Assembly: GCA_000711775.1 (NCBI GenBank)
Contig: ARYC01000836.1
Location: 37,428-101,427, forward strand
Length of the DNA: 64,000 bases
Source of the DNA: Oxytricha trifallax
Lineage: Eukaryota > Ciliophora > Spirotrichea > Sporadotrichida > Oxytrichidae
Direction: 5' to 3'
Shown: positions 19,901 to 29,800 of the stretch, one piece after another
How the letters are laid out: every line of letters starts with the position of its first letter
How positions within the stretch are numbered: position 1 is the first letter of the stretch
Program-made: the position numbers and the translations under genes
Notes under the pieces: model-generated
What the model was told of the DNA's origin: nothing
The model's database searches: none
Seen by the model: only the letters and a program-made list of their open reading frames with translations

Positions 19901-22100
19901 AGCCAGAGTTCTACTATTGGGAATTCGTAAATATTTTCAGAAAGATTTTCCTTGTATTTTTAAATGTCTTTTTACAAACTGAAATATCAATATTCAAATC
20001 CATGCTAAGTTTACTTGTTCTTGGAATAATATACAGACTTTAAGTGAGATTTTAGCCTTATGAAAAATAAGAAATTAATGAGCTTGAGAAACGGGAAATG
20101 CTTACTAATCTAATAACATTCTATGGATCACTTTTTTTCATTAATGTCGAAATTTAAAGTTGGGTAAAAGCTGCTACTTTTATTATTATAATTGCCTTCA
20201 ATATTTGGTTTATAATATAATGGATTTTTGTAATCATGCAGCTATACAAATAAAAATTAGAAGAAAAATTCGAAAAAGTCAAAATCCTTATGTACTGTTT
20301 TGACTTAATTTTTAGAAAGAAAAGATGTCAGAAGATAATAAAAGTTCGTGATATAAGTATGGAGCCTAAAATAAAAATAAATTAGCTCTATTTGATATTT
20401 TAAAATTATAATGTTTCAGCTCTAAATGTTTTAAAAAATTTAACAAGAATAAGTGACATTGATAATATAGACAACTCTTAAAATAAATCGTAATTCTTAA
20501 ATGATTCCCCTAAAAGATCTTCAATCTTAAAAATACCAAGTAATTATAGTATATTTACATTATTTTAAGTTATTAAAAAAAGATCTATTGATAATTTTAG
20601 TAATCTATTTCTATAATAATCTCTACTTCATGCCTCTACTATATATTAGAAACTTAAAATTAAAAATCATACTGGAAAATTTCAGAATAACCCCTTTAAA
20701 TCTTCAAAAATTCCTAAAAATGGGAGAAATACATAAAATGCTATTGGTTTAGACTAAGCATTCTAAAGAGATAGTGAGGCAGGAACTTTCCAAGCTGTGG
20801 GTACTAAAGTTAAGTTTAATATTGAAAAAATTTATAAAACTTTCGAAAATTATTAAATTATATTAACTTACACAGTAATATTACATTTCTATTTATTATA
20901 ATCAGACTTTAAAATATTTTTAAAACAAATACTTGAACTATTTTCTACATTTTTTTAAGGAATATATAAAAAAGTTTTTTGAATTTAAGTGAAAATTTAT
21001 TTATGTAGGCCCATTATTTAATAAATATTTTAAGCTAGAAAATCTTGATGCAAAAAATGTTTATGTAAAAGTAAAAATCATAACTTTTTTTTAATTTCTA
21101 TCCATAATACCTTACCAAAGAATTTGCCACTTTTTTTTCCACTATAATTTGGATTAACATAATTTAGTTTTCAAAATTATTGGAATAATATTTCTCCACT
21201 TTAATAATTGTTCAATCACAAAAATGGAACTAAGAATTAGATAGATATATACGTTCGAAAATATGATCCATTTATAATAAAATATGGAATTAAATTTAAA
21301 TTAAAAAAATCAAAATTTTCAATAATCCAAAAGATGTAGTAACCAACTAAAAATAAAAAAGTCTATCGTCAAATTAAATGAGTAAAATTCATAAAATTTT
21401 ACAAATGAGTAGCTCATCTTAATTTGATAGTGGATTAAAACAAAGAGAATTATTTAAAACTCCTGCTTTTAAATAGGAATCAAAATTAAAAGTGAAAGAA
21501 GTCCGAAAGTCTAAAGATTTAATATTATATAAATGTAATTAGAAATTTTTAATAAATATATGATTTTTCCACATTTTTTACAAAAAAATTAAAGATGTTG
21601 ACAAATAATCTAAGAAAAACTCCGAATGCGAGAGATTTGAAACTGCTATAAATCAATTTGAATTAATATTCAATTAATGAATATCTATATCTTTTATTAT
21701 ATTAAAATAAGAAGAGATAAAAAAAGAAGCCATAATCTTAATAATAATTATTTGATCAAGATGGATCTATAATTGTAAATGAAATTAAAATATAAGATTT
21801 TTTAATTTTACACAAAAGACTATAAAAAAGGCAATCTAGCAAAAAAAAACTATATCGAAAAAAGATTAAAAAATTAAAAGCTAAAAAATAGATAATATAA
21901 ACACTTGATACTATTGAAAATTCAATTTTCTTAAAAGAGAAACTTAATCAACTATATATAAACTTAATCTAAATTATATTTATTAATTATTAACTTTTTT
22001 CTTTATCTTAACAATTTTATATCATTAAAGACCTCTTATTTTTATTAAAACGCGTAATTTGGATTTAAGAAATAGTATATAAATTAAGATTTATAAATGG
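1930..22100 (+). CDS. Large Pmp-repeat / multi-TM surface-type protein gene, in germline pieces
   Basis: Plus-strand segments reading with TAA/TAG as Gln appear to form one gene: about 1930-2060, 2570-3475, 13565-13680, 14035-14330, 17075-17290, 17345-18325, 19635-20870, 21330-21560, 21590-21670 and 21725-22095. The N-terminal pieces have repeats of the form S-x-F-x-x-N-x-A-x-x-G-G-(A/G)-I, as in polymorphic-membrane-protein-like repeats. Next comes a cysteine-rich part (CYPCEQGTYN, then APGYSGNLCQTC), then several hydrophobic segments with the motifs HPTVTRTII and DLSVKCWEGDH, then a lysine/serine/glutamine-rich tail. This architecture is common among large ciliate membrane proteins; the function is unknown. 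That 1930-3475 belongs to the same gene as 13.5-22 kb is inferred from repeat type and strand. The start was not found. Frames change at several unresolved IES or intron boundaries. Confidence 0.6.
2570..3475 (+). CDS. Germline coding segment with Pmp-like repeats
   Basis: With TAA/TAG as Gln, one frame is open from about 2570 to 3235 and contains NNYAFKGGIF, ISNNFAIFGGVG and IINNFAID. These are typical Asn/Phe/Gly repeat units predicted to fold as a beta-helix. At about 3235-3250 the coding frame shifts, and a Q/N/S-rich continuation (for example LGTSLTITNTSF) runs to a TGA near 3471. The shift suggests a very small IES or an indel. TBE-A begins 215 bp downstream. Confidence 0.65.
3687..3689. 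repeat. Target-site duplication ATT, left side of TBE-A
   Basis: ATT precedes the C4A4 terminus at 3690 and recurs at 11938-11940 after the other end. TBE transposons of hypotrichs duplicate a 3-bp ANT target. Confidence 0.8.
3943..5268 (-). CDS. TBE-A 57-kDa protein: C2H2 zinc fingers plus protein-kinase-like domain
   Basis: Read on the minus strand with TAA/TAG as Gln from the ATG at 5268. Two C2H2 fingers lie in the N-terminal third: FECNDCQNFF...RHIKEIH and YQCTTCMKSY...KRHMQKHH. The C-terminal half is kinase-like: VHRDLKPENVM (catalytic loop), VVVIDLN in the DFG position, ALGTPGYFP (activation segment/APE region) and QWDVWAVAVI (subdomain IX). DFG reads DLN, so catalysis may be altered. 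A frame change near 5185-5200 separates the first 26 or so residues from the rest and looks like a frameshift. The role of this TBE protein in transposition is unknown. The stop TGA is at 3943-3945, somewhat earlier than in the other copies. Confidence 0.75.
5269..5855. promoter_or_regulatory. Divergent intergenic region of TBE-A (57-kDa / 22-kDa)
   Basis: This is the only spacer between two divergently read TBE genes, so it presumably holds both promoters. It is filled with short repeats of GGTACCAATTAA-type and TTTAGTACTAATT-type sequence on both strands. In TBE-B and TBE-D the same spacer instead carries GGAGGTCCTCC-type repeats. The promoter role is inferred from position. Confidence 0.5.
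6408..7844 (-). pseudogene. TBE-B 57-kDa zinc-finger/kinase-like gene, damaged
   Basis: The start ATG (7842-7844) gives MSANLLRRAALLGSSQ. A good first C2H2 finger follows (YQCKECNKVFPYKSTYKRH); a second is missing its first Cys (VREFCEKPYSH). The kinase-like part has YVHRDLKPEYIIM, IIDFNRA and YGTPGYF. An in-frame TGA near 6740, a one-base loss in the following R-E-D-W-R segment and another frame change near 6560 break the gene. The shared C-terminal FRELSHDSKLMFV ends at the TGA at 6408-6410. It is recognisable throughout but unlikely to make full-length protein. Confidence 0.8.
7845..8401. promoter_or_regulatory. Divergent intergenic region of TBE-B with GGAGGTCC/GGACCTCC repeats
   Basis: Contains a run of related short units on both strands around 8027-8210 (CTCCTAATGAAGTTT, TTTGAACTTAATTTGGAGG, GGAGGACCTCC). 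The same array recurs at 42488-42695 in TBE-D. The position between divergent genes suggests promoters; the repeats could bind a regulator, but that is inference. Confidence 0.5.
8402..9193 (+). CDS. TBE-B 22-kDa protein, two tiny introns
   Basis: ATG at 8402 (MESMNDAM), exon 1 to 8501, exon 2 8539-8931, exon 3 8958-9193, TGA at 9191-9193. Reading across the proposed 37-nt and 26-nt introns gives a single frame that includes LPTQEGTKISFLKALL, DPDVALYLPSKLQ, RNFFFGVLATLKPEYL and KPGTAIYLMKE. It ends in a basic/acidic tail (RRNMGPSKPQEEEKKEKP). No known domain was recognised. The TBE-D copy shows the same exon structure. The first intron here ends in TTG instead of AG, so this copy may splice poorly. 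Confidence 0.75.
8502..8538 (+). other. Intron 1 of TBE-B 22-kDa gene (acceptor mutated)
   Basis: Begins GTAAGTTCC. Removal joins phase-1 G to TT-GGA and restores the frame (V-G-L-F-L-P-T-Q). The 3' end reads ATTG, whereas the TBE-D copy ends in a proper ATAG. Confidence 0.6.
8932..8957 (+). other. 26-nt intron 2 of TBE-B 22-kDa gene
   Basis: GTAAGCTTAG...TTTATAG with an internal CTAAC. Removal gives I-S-K-K-P-G-T-A in frame; retention leads to a TGA soon after. Confidence 0.8.
9200..10249 (-). CDS. TBE-B 42-kDa DDE transposase, intact
   Basis: An uninterrupted 349-residue frame under the ciliate code, from the ATG at 10247-10249 (MRGLGSVYD) to the TGA at 9200-9202. It contains many in-frame TAA/TAG Gln codons. 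DDE-superfamily motifs (IS630/Tc1-like) are in order: HADEAVFTFNTF (first Asp, about residue 190), ILFVDNMSVHKT (second Asp, about 265) and YSPQFNGIELYLGLLK (Glu, about 300). The N-terminal half is basic and likely binds DNA. The stop codons of this gene and the convergent 22-kDa gene are 6 bp apart. In Oxytricha, TBE transposases have been implicated in genome rearrangement; that role is family knowledge, not seen here. Confidence 0.92.
10503..10528 (+). other. 26-nt intron 2 of TBE-A 22-kDa gene
   Basis: GTAAGCTTTGACAC...TTTGTAG contains an in-frame TGA. Removal gives S-R-K-P-G-T-G-I-F-L-M-K-E. Size and position match those in TBE-B and TBE-D. Confidence 0.8.
10771..11835 (-). CDS. TBE-A 42-kDa DDE transposase, intact
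   Basis: A 354-residue uninterrupted frame with Gln at TAA/TAG, from the ATG at 11833-11835 to the TGA at 10771-10773. Catalytic motifs: FIHADEAVFTFNTF, IILFVDNLSFHKTK and YRPQFNGIEFYWSQIK. It is clearly homologous to, but well diverged from, the TBE-B protein; the motifs and overall length are conserved, which argues that both subfamilies were under selection. The stop lies 6 bp from the stop of the convergent 22-kDa gene. Confidence 0.92.
11938..11940. repeat. Target-site duplication ATT, right side of TBE-A
   Basis: Pairs with 3687-3689. Confidence 0.8.
11941..12860. other. AT-rich DNA, nothing recognised
   Basis: Low-complexity AT-rich sequence with no convincing frame on either strand under the ciliate code. 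It is probably IES. Confidence 0.4.
12865..13115 (-). CDS. Isolated minus-strand germline coding segment, unknown protein
   Basis: One minus-strand frame, open with several TAA/TAG Gln codons, has clearly protein-like composition: ERWTYQNELTMQQLIGGHED, YTTSSFPNFFPPNRYFKES and WYSNSDLRVQQRQEV. Local GC is higher than in the flanks. It lies between plus-strand segments of the Pmp-repeat gene but on the opposite strand. It is either a segment of a different gene or an inverted MDS. No family was recognised. Confidence 0.55.
13565..13680 (+). CDS. Short Pmp-repeat coding segment
   Basis: Encodes LGGAIKMFQGTLKFNNS and FTDNFAIAGGAISL, the same repeat type as 2570-3475. The edges are estimates. Confidence 0.6.
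14035..14330 (+). CDS. Pmp-repeat coding segment next to TBE-C
   Basis: CDYLIENSKFKENYAIDQGG and YANYGNNIASIP, then an N/T-rich linker (TISGQKFNGTIVVEILD). The in-frame TAA at 14243-14245 is read as Gln. TBE-C is inserted about 80 bp downstream. Confidence 0.65.
14540..15340 (-). pseudogene. TBE-C 57-kDa gene remnant
   Basis: Scattered matches to the TBE-A kinase-like part, for example around 15125-15165 (catalytic-loop region) and 14925-14960. Multiple frameshifts, loss of the zinc fingers and insertion of the small inverted-repeat element at 14714-14878. Confidence 0.65.
14714..14878. repeat. Small MITE-like inverted repeat F2 inside TBE-C
   Basis: About 165 bp with terminal inverted repeats of about 30 bp (ACCCC-TCAGAAAAACATTT and CCAAATCGTTAA on the left; the complement on the right). 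It has no coding capacity and splits the kinase-like remnant. Confidence 0.75.
15365..15950 (+). pseudogene. TBE-C 22-kDa gene remnant
   Basis: The start region reads CTATGGAAGGTATAAAATAT, as in TBE-A. Later blocks match the Y-S-I-S-P and F-V-G regions, but frames are lost repeatedly. Confidence 0.6.
15960..16990 (-). pseudogene. TBE-C transposase remnant
   Basis: Ends with the conserved complement of TTTAGATTTAAACGAATGA near 15960. Similarity to the TBE-A transposase continues to about 16990 with many indels and premature stops, so it is non-functional. Confidence 0.7.
17075..18325 (+). CDS. Cys-rich and first membrane segments of the Pmp-repeat protein
   Basis: 17075-17290 encodes an extracellular segment (NGIVEFTDLTFIGKPKSFN). 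From 17345: CYPCEQGTYNLKMGQNECYN, then after a frame change APGYSGNLCQTCKNN and CSKCPKDGF. This is followed by a strongly hydrophobic stretch (LFLLAMTLILVYLIILVT) and further membrane segments to HPTVTRTII at 18325. Cys-x-x-Cys modules before a multi-TM region are typical of this ciliate family. A 10-bp direct repeat TCTAAAATTA (about 17605 and 17644) may flank a 39-bp IES. Another frame change lies near 17520-17555. Confidence 0.65.
18326..18327. repeat. TA duplication, left of foldback F3
   Basis: TA here and at 19633-19634. Joining across them restores the protein frame. Confidence 0.75.
18328..19632. mobile_element. Foldback element F3, TA-flanked, inside a coding segment
   Basis: 1305 bp with near-perfect inverted arms of about 460 bp (18328-18786 and 19170-19632) starting TTGATAAAATAGATAAAAAT. 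It is flanked by TA and sits between T-R-T-I-I and I-F-Y-C-L-E-I-D of the membrane protein; removal of the element plus one TA gives T-R-T-I-I-N-I-F-Y-C in frame. The loop is GC-richer and open. The arms contain repeated TTGACCGATTTGAC-type words. The element behaves as an IES-like insertion derived from a TIR transposon. Confidence 0.85.
18811..19227 (+). CDS. ORF carried in the loop of foldback F3
   Basis: An open frame spans the loop and runs into the right arm, ending at TAA (Gln under the ciliate code, so the true end is uncertain). The composition is protein-like and GC-richer than the surroundings: GLIYRAQIYNAGYLEQDVDF, NDVAISLWFTTFSLSRTASE and STIDSYNAFLKVHATNC. No family was recognised and there are no DDE motifs. 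It could be a captured gene fragment or an element-specific protein. No ATG was found near the start, so the left edge is arbitrary. Confidence 0.45.
19635..20980 (+). CDS. C-terminal multi-TM part of the Pmp-repeat protein
   Basis: Starts IFYCLEIDSGQYWLQSD and DLSVKCWEGDH, motifs usual just before the last membrane segments in this ciliate family. After removal of the 32-bp IES at 19721 the frame runs SLSLIIGLPFLLLYVICLP, then YYWEFVNIFRKIFLVFL and two more hydrophobic segments. A long Q/K/S/N-rich cytoplasmic tail continues to the TGA near 20979. The last part (after about 20870) may be IES. Confidence 0.75.
19721..19752 (+). other. 32-bp IES with 7-bp pointer AGTCTAA
   Basis: AGTCTAA occurs at 19721-19727 and 19753-19759. 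Deleting one copy and the 25 bp between them turns two out-of-phase frames into one continuous reading: G-D-H-K-S-L-S-L-I-I-G-L-P-F. No GT...AG alternative gives this join. Confidence 0.85.
21330..22100 (+). CDS. Further tail segments of the Pmp-repeat protein
   Basis: Three open stretches under the ciliate code: 21330-21560 (SSSSQFDSGLKQRELFKTP, VKEVRKSKDLILYKC), 21590-21670 (KKNSECERFETAINQFELIF) and 21725-22095 (QDGSIIVNEIKIQDF, then a Lys-rich helix). They are charged and soluble, fitting a cytoplasmic tail. The boundaries and order are inferred. Confidence 0.5.
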
Positions 22101-23670
22101 CTTAATGTAAATACCTATTGCGTATATTTTTTCTAAAGCCGAGATTAATCGATCTTTTAGATTAACATATGGATGTGTTATTTTTGATATACGCCAATTA
22201 TAATTAAATTTATTAAAATATTTTTAATTCCCATTTGATCTTTTTAATATACAAATGATGTTTAAATTAAATTATAAATATAAATTATGAAGACTAGTAT
22301 TAATATGTGAAGTAAATAAATAAATTAATATATTCATTATATTGAGAGATCTTACTTTTTCTTAAAAAATGTAATTTTACAATAAATCTTTGAAAAAAAG
22401 AGAAATTTAGGTAATATATTGAGAAATTAATTATTGAAAAAAATTTTAAAAAAATTAACTTACTTTAAATATTTTTTGGAAATAATATAAGATATTATTA
22501 TAATTGATTAGTTTAAACAAATAGTTTAGTTTTAGGCTTTGCTATTTATAAATATTCAAAACTATTGTAAATTTATATTTTAAAATTGTTTTCGAAATAT
22601 ATTATTATTATTATTGCTATTATACATTATTATAAATTTAATAATTATATTTTTATTTAATAAGAGATAACTGTTTTTATATTCAAACCTATTTTCATTA
22701 AATAACCAAACCTAAATAAAAATATAATAATTATTAATGTCATCTTTAAATGTTAATTGTAAATTTCTTAACATTTAATCATTACTTTTTTATTAAGTAC
22801 ATTACTCTTAATTTTTAAATGTTGTATTTTTTTTAAATTTATTCTATTTATAAAAATATTCTTATAGTGTCTTGATCATTGACTATGTCTATTAAAATGA
22901 CTATAATTCTTCACATTTTATATTTTTATTAACAAATTAATCTATAATAAATATTTATAATTAAAATTTCCTAATGATGAATAAGAGGTTTATTTAAGAT
23001 ATAAAGAAATAAACTGGTAATAGTAATAATTGTGTAATAATTGTATCTGAATGTTTAATCTATATATAAACTTAAAAATATGTGTGTATTGCAATTTATG
23101 AAGAAAAAAAGCACTTAAAAATATTTAAATATTTCAAAATCTAATACTGGTAATAAAAGTAAATTATGATATACTTTAAAAAGAATGAAATTGTTCATTA
23201 AATAAACTTATTTATCTTATTTAATTAATTTTCAAATGAATCTTCAAAGTGTTTTTGAAATTTATTTTAAAAAAAGAATAAATAATTTCATGAAAACTTT
23301 TAGATAAGAGTTCAAGGTTTATATAGGATTAACTAAAATTTTGAATAAATCTAGCTATATTTTATACATTCTTCTATAATGAATTTCATATAATAGAAAA
23401 TGGTATTTAAGCTCTCTTACATATTCTCTACTTAAGAATATAATATTTAATTAATCACTCTATATAGACCTGTTTTAAAAAAATAAAACCCATACTCCCA
23501 ATTCTAATCAATTTCCTGTAAATTAATTAATATATAATTAATATTTATATATAATGTTTTCAAAATAGTCTCAGGTTATCATTATATAAGCACTACTTTT
23601 AATTTAATATTCTCGTATTATCTCTAATTACTATATCCTTAATATATTTCTTATATCAAATTTTAACCTC
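22100..23670. other. AT-rich spacer, nothing recognised
   Basis: Very AT-rich. No segment with protein-like codon pattern was found. Probably intergenic, between the convergent ends of the membrane-protein gene and gene P1. Confidence 0.4.
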
Positions 23671-23800
23671 TCAGTCCACATCTTCTAGTTTATCTTATGT
23701 ATTAAAGCTAACTATAGTGCCTTAATTTTCTTCATTTTGAATAATTTTTATTTTCGATAAATGATCTATCATTTCTTTTTTAGGTTATTCTTATGATTTA
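23671..23800 (-). CDS. P1 last segment (C-terminus)
   Basis: EQPKKEMIDHLSKIKIIQN ... KLEDVD then TGA. Matches P2 at 38806-39005 in position and in the P-(S/K)-(Q/K)-x-E-M-I core. The left edge is exact (TGA), the right edge estimated. Confidence 0.6.
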
Positions 23801-26800
23801 ATAATATATATTATTGTATATATTTAAAAATTATATTATTTGTTAGGTAATAAATAAATTAATTATTGACTCTCCTGTAATCTTTAATCTTTAGTTATTT
23901 CTTTAACATTTTTCAAAACACTTAAGTTCTAATTATAAAAATGAAATATAAAAATATATGTAATTTAAATCATTATATTCAATAATTTCAATTTATTATA
24001 ATCAATATCTTCATAAAATTAATTTTAAGTAGAACATCTCTGCAAGTGTCCCAAAACAATGAATTTACCACACAACTCAAGCAATCGAATAGATTTTCTA
24101 AGGCCTCTAGACCTAGAGTTGCTGCAAATAGCTAAATTGGTGACTTTAATTAATATTGTAGGATTACAATCTTTATCGATAAAAGAACTCAGTATCATAA
24201 ATTATTAAGAAATATATGGTACTTAAGTTGAAAGAATTTTTGACGAACTTGGATTCATTTAATATAGAATATAAATATTAACAAATCTTAATAATTTGTG
24301 AGTCAATTTATTATATAATTGAAGTGTCTTAACTTCGAAATAATTATATAGCATTCAAACAAACTTCAATAAGTTGAAGTTTTAATTTAATTTTAATAAA
24401 TTATCTCTTGAAATAAGTTAAAATATACTATCTTATAATTTAATGAAAATCTAATGAGTCTATTCGTAATCAAATTGATATGCCTTATTGAATATTATTG
24501 ATTTTTATGCATGTAATTTAGTTTTATTCCACAAATTTAAATATATTTTCCACTTTTATATATATAAAACTACCAATTAATAATAATTTGTAATATTAGA
24601 TTTAAATAGATAAAAATTATATATATAAAAAATAAATTAGAAATAATGAAAAAAAGATTGACAAATAATTTTATCAATAATAATATAAATTTTTTGTAAG
24701 ATTTAATATAAATTTATTTAAGAATTAATGTCTAAATGTTAAAAAAAAACGCGTCTAATTATTTCAGTCAGCTATGAATGTCAATTTATTTTGTTATTTC
24801 ATATAATATGTCTGTTGGGGTAATGGCCTCCTGGAGGGGGCAGATAAAATTTTATATCAAATTTTTTTTAAATAATCTAAAAATTATTAAAACACTAAAA
24901 TAACTAATTTTAACTCAATAAGTAGATCTCTAAGGTCCCTAATGATGTTTTTAATAAGACCAACGTATCTATTTTATAATATTTACTCTACTTAAATTCT
25001 TAAAATAACAATAAGTTTGTAATTAAATGTGACTAATTTTACTGATTTTTTTTATGTGTGATTTCTTAAGAAACTACTTTGACCCCATACATAGTCTGTC
25101 GAGATATTATTCATCGCGAAATCAATTAAATATTTACCATGAATATAAAAGAAGTACTATGAATTAATTACGACAGACTATGTATGGGGTCAAAGTAGTT
25201 TCTTAAGAAATCACACATAAAAAAAATCAGTAAAATTAGTCACATTTAATTACAAACTTATTGTTATTTTAAGAGTTTAAGTAGAGTAAATATTAGAAAA
25301 TAGATACGTTGATCTTATTAGAAACATTATTAGGGACCTTAGAGATCTACTTATTGAGTTAAAATTATTTATTTTAATGTTTAAATAATTTTTAGAATAT
25401 TTAAAAAAATTTGATATAAAATTTTTTCTTCCCCCTCCTGGAGGTTATTACCCGTCTGTTGGTAAATTAAACAATAAAAAAGATATTAAAAATAATTTGA
25501 TCAAATATAATTGTATTTTTTGAAAATAGTAATTATTAATAAAATTATAATAACTTTTATGTTTGCAATTATTCTCTTTTGAATTATCAGTTAGACTGTT
25601 TTTGTTTTTATTTAAAAGCAATTTATCCTTGATCTACAGATAATAAATAAGTACTTTTAACAATATAATAAGTATTTTTTTAATAAAAATGATGTTTACG
25701 AAAGTTTTGTCCTTTATGTTAACCATAAATTGAATTTTACAAAAAATTTCATATACTCAAAAATATAATTTATTCATTTAACTAACAAATGAATTAGAAT
25801 TCTTTTAAAAATCAGTTTCATTATTTTTTATCACTTTATATCAAATAGAAAAATCAACCTTCTTTTACTAATATATTTAAAAAAAACACTTAAATATCAT
25901 TCAAAAAAATTCACTTACAAGTTTTTATAAATTAAAAGAAATTTTTTTGCAAAAAATATTGATCAATTAAAAAATTTAATCAGTTTTTAAGGCATTGTAT
26001 ATTTGAAATAAATTAAACCTTAATATAAAATATTAATTTTAATAGTTAATGAATTTATAGTTAGTATAGTTGAATTAATTAGTATTTATATTCCAAAATC
26101 ATTATGACTAATCATTATAATGATTAAATGAATATTATAATAATCAAGAGCCGTTTAAAATATCGATTTCAAAATATTAATTTAAAAAGAAATTTATAAT
26201 TTCAATTTGTTTTTTAAATTAAAGTTAAGCATTTTAAAATTATTTAAACTTATTCAAAACTTTAAAATGACATTTATAAATTCGGCTATGGGGTCAAACA
26301 CATCCCCCCCTAATGTATACTTTTATTTTTGTAGTCTGATAGAGTTTTTAACGCTGAGTAATAGTAGTTAATGTACTATGTGTGTGCAATCAATAGTTTT
26401 CGATTTATGACTCGAAATAAGTTCACTTTTTATATATAAAATGATAGTAAAAATTATAAAAATTTCAATTTTTCAAAAAATCAATTTTTATTTAAAAATG
26501 TCAATTCAGCTGCTTATATACGAATTTAATAAAAATTATTAATTTTATTTAGTTTATCAAGAAATATTATAATTAATTTATTTCACATTCTTCGAAAAAA
26601 AATAAATGTGAAATAAATTAATTATAATATTTCTTGATAAACTAAATAAATCTAATAATTTTTAATAAATTCGTATATAAGTAGCCGAATTGACATTTTT
26701 AAATAAAAATAGATTTTATGAAAAATTGGAAATTTTTTATAATTTTATATATAAAAAGTGAACTTATTTCGAGTCATAACTCGAAAACTATTGATTGCAC

Positions 26801-29800
26801 ACGCATAGTACATTAGCTACTATTACTCAGCGTTAAAAACTCTATCAGACTATAAAAATAAAAGTATACATTAAGGGGGATGTGTTTGACCCCATATTTA
26901 TAAATTATTTTACATATAATTTATAATTTACTTAAAAAAATATCTCTATATATTTAAAATATTAAAATATGACTTCCTATTAAGGAAGTCATTATACCTC
27001 ACTAGAATGTATATTGAAGCTATAAATTCCAGAATGAATATCTTTTTATATATTAAATATAGTATATTATATTGTTAATATTACTACATTGACTATGAAG
27101 ACTGATACAAACAATAATTAAATAAATAATAAAATATAAGTTGACATGACATTATTTTTTTTAAAAAAAACTTATTATATATTAATTTATATATTTATTT
27201 AAAGTAAAAACATTATGTTTAATAAATTTTAAGAAAAAAATCTCTCTAATTTTTTCCTTTTATAATATTAATAAGAAAGGAATAAAGCATATTACTATAA
27301 AAAAATAAAATTTTGATTTTTTATGAAAAACTTAAAATTTCCATTTTCTTCTCAAAATATACGAATTTTTTTTATCTTCCAGATAAACTATTCAATATAA
27401 ATACAATTGAATAAAAATATTTATTGCTAATAATTATTGTATAAAATTAAATTAAAATATTTAGGTCTCTTAATCTTATAATGATGAAATTAAATTTTTG
27501 AAATATTAACGAAAAATCAAATTATTTAAAAGATATGAAAAATCTCTATTTTTATTAAATCAAGTTTGAGTTAAATTTATTGAAATTACAAAAAATTATA
27601 TTTAGTTATAGTTTAATAAATTAAAACAGGACTTTGAATTTTTAAGAATCAATAAATATCTATTGCTCATAAATTGAAGCAGTCATAGCCTCTTTTTTGT
27701 TATTTTGCGATGCCTAAATAACCTTTTTTTCAAGCTTATTTTGTTTAGCAATCACTACAATTAGTGGTATGTAGTCTACAATCTCATCTATAAAATGTAA
27801 AAGTAAGAATTAAATAAATAAAATTCAAACAATTCAAAATTAATTCGACTTATTCAAGAACATTGATATTAAATAAAAAATAGCAATTATTTTATAAAGA
27901 GATAAATACAATTTTATATATGTTTCAATTATTTTTTTTACTAAATGCTGATTCAGTACCAGTTGAAAATGAAATTTTAGTAGTATTTGATATTTCCCAA
28001 TTCATATAAGTCACTTGACTGTAATCAAAAGCAAGGAATTTCTTAATATCTTAATAAAAACCACCAAACACATCCAGTAGTTTTTAGAGCAATTTAAGAA
28101 TAAAGTTATACACTGAGAGAATAATCTATAAAGTTTACTTTTTTTATTGAATATTTTACGAACTTAGTACTAATGTTTTTAGGAAATTATTTTATTTAAA
28201 ATGATATTACATCAACGCTTATTTTTTTTAAATGGATCTAGCTTAATCCTTATACAAAATTAATCTAATGTTTAGATAGGGTTTGTGTTTTAGTTTATAG
28301 TTTTTAAAATTAGTAAGTATATGCAAGATTGGGAGTGATTTAACTAATTGAGTTTTTAAACGTACTTTTTAAATTGCGATAATAGTTATTGTAATTAATG
28401 ATTTACTCTGAAAATTTATTAAAAATGACTATAGCAGTCTTATTCGTAAATCAAGATTATCTAAAGGATTCACTGTTCTTAAGCATTAAATTTATGAGTA
28501 TAGTTTAAGAGCTTAAATTCTCAACCTAATGACTCGTACAAATTATAATAATATCATAATGATTTTCTCATAAATGAATGAATCTCTCTTACTCTGATTA
28601 TTTCCCAATCACTAAAAAAGATTTTTCGATACTCCTACACCAATTAATTCAGCTTAAATTATAATATTTAATTAAAAATTATAAAAATAAAGAAGTTATC
28701 TCCAAGATAGTTAGATAATCGCATTAAGAATGATTACTTTAATTTTCTATTTCAATTATTTTTCGGTGAAATTAAGTTAGCTTGAAGCATAAAACTAAGT
28801 TTATATATGATAATAAGGTTGTTTTTATATTCATTATCTTTATATAAAAATCATGGTAAAGAGATATAATAACAGATAGTTTTATGATTAAAAGGTAAAG
28901 TTGTAAGAAAATTTTTACACATGCAATTTTAGGTAAAAAAAGATAAAATTTAGGCTTAAAAAGTTATGTCAACCCGACTTCCTTGATTAAGCGATAGTAA
29001 TATCTGATTAATTTTAATGCAAAGAAAAATAAACAGTGATTGTAGATCATCATCATTGTTGATAATTCGCCATTTCATAAGACTATGAAATCAAGAAAAT
29101 AATATAGATTAGATTATAAGATTAAAACATAACTCTCGAGTTTACTTTCCCTATAGTCTACAATTTAGTTGAATAAAATTTTACAGTAGATAAATCAATA
29201 TTTATTACAAGAATGTGCTATATTATCACTTTATACATGACTTGCCTATAAAAAAAGCCGATTTGGTTTAGAGTAGCTGCTTTAGATTAAGCATAGATGA
29301 GACACACAAATAAATGTTGAAGAATATATATTTACAACTTGCTTATAAGTCTTTAATAAATTACTTACAATTAAACCTTAATTCCTCAACAACAAAAAAA
29401 CGCATTAATTTTTATTTTTTATCAATCAAATATTAATCAAATTACTTAAAAAGATTTGGAATTTTAATGTCCAAAAGCTAAAACAAATCATTTTAAATTA
29501 AAAATTGTTCCTTAATATAATAATTTGAAAGCTATGGTTATCAGGACACAATTAATTTAAATTAAATAAATATGTTTTGAAGAGAAAAAACACCGGCAAC
29601 AGCTTGAAGAAATAAAATAATGTAAAGTAATTTAAAGATTTATTTGTAGAAATCCAAAAACTAAAATGTACCAATGCTGAACTTTAACTCCAAAAATCTT
29701 GTAACCCTTCTCATCATGAGGGTCTCTCAGAAATGACGGGAATACGATTGTAACAAAATTTTTTATCATTATCATCAATGTCAAAGAAGAAAATGTTCAA

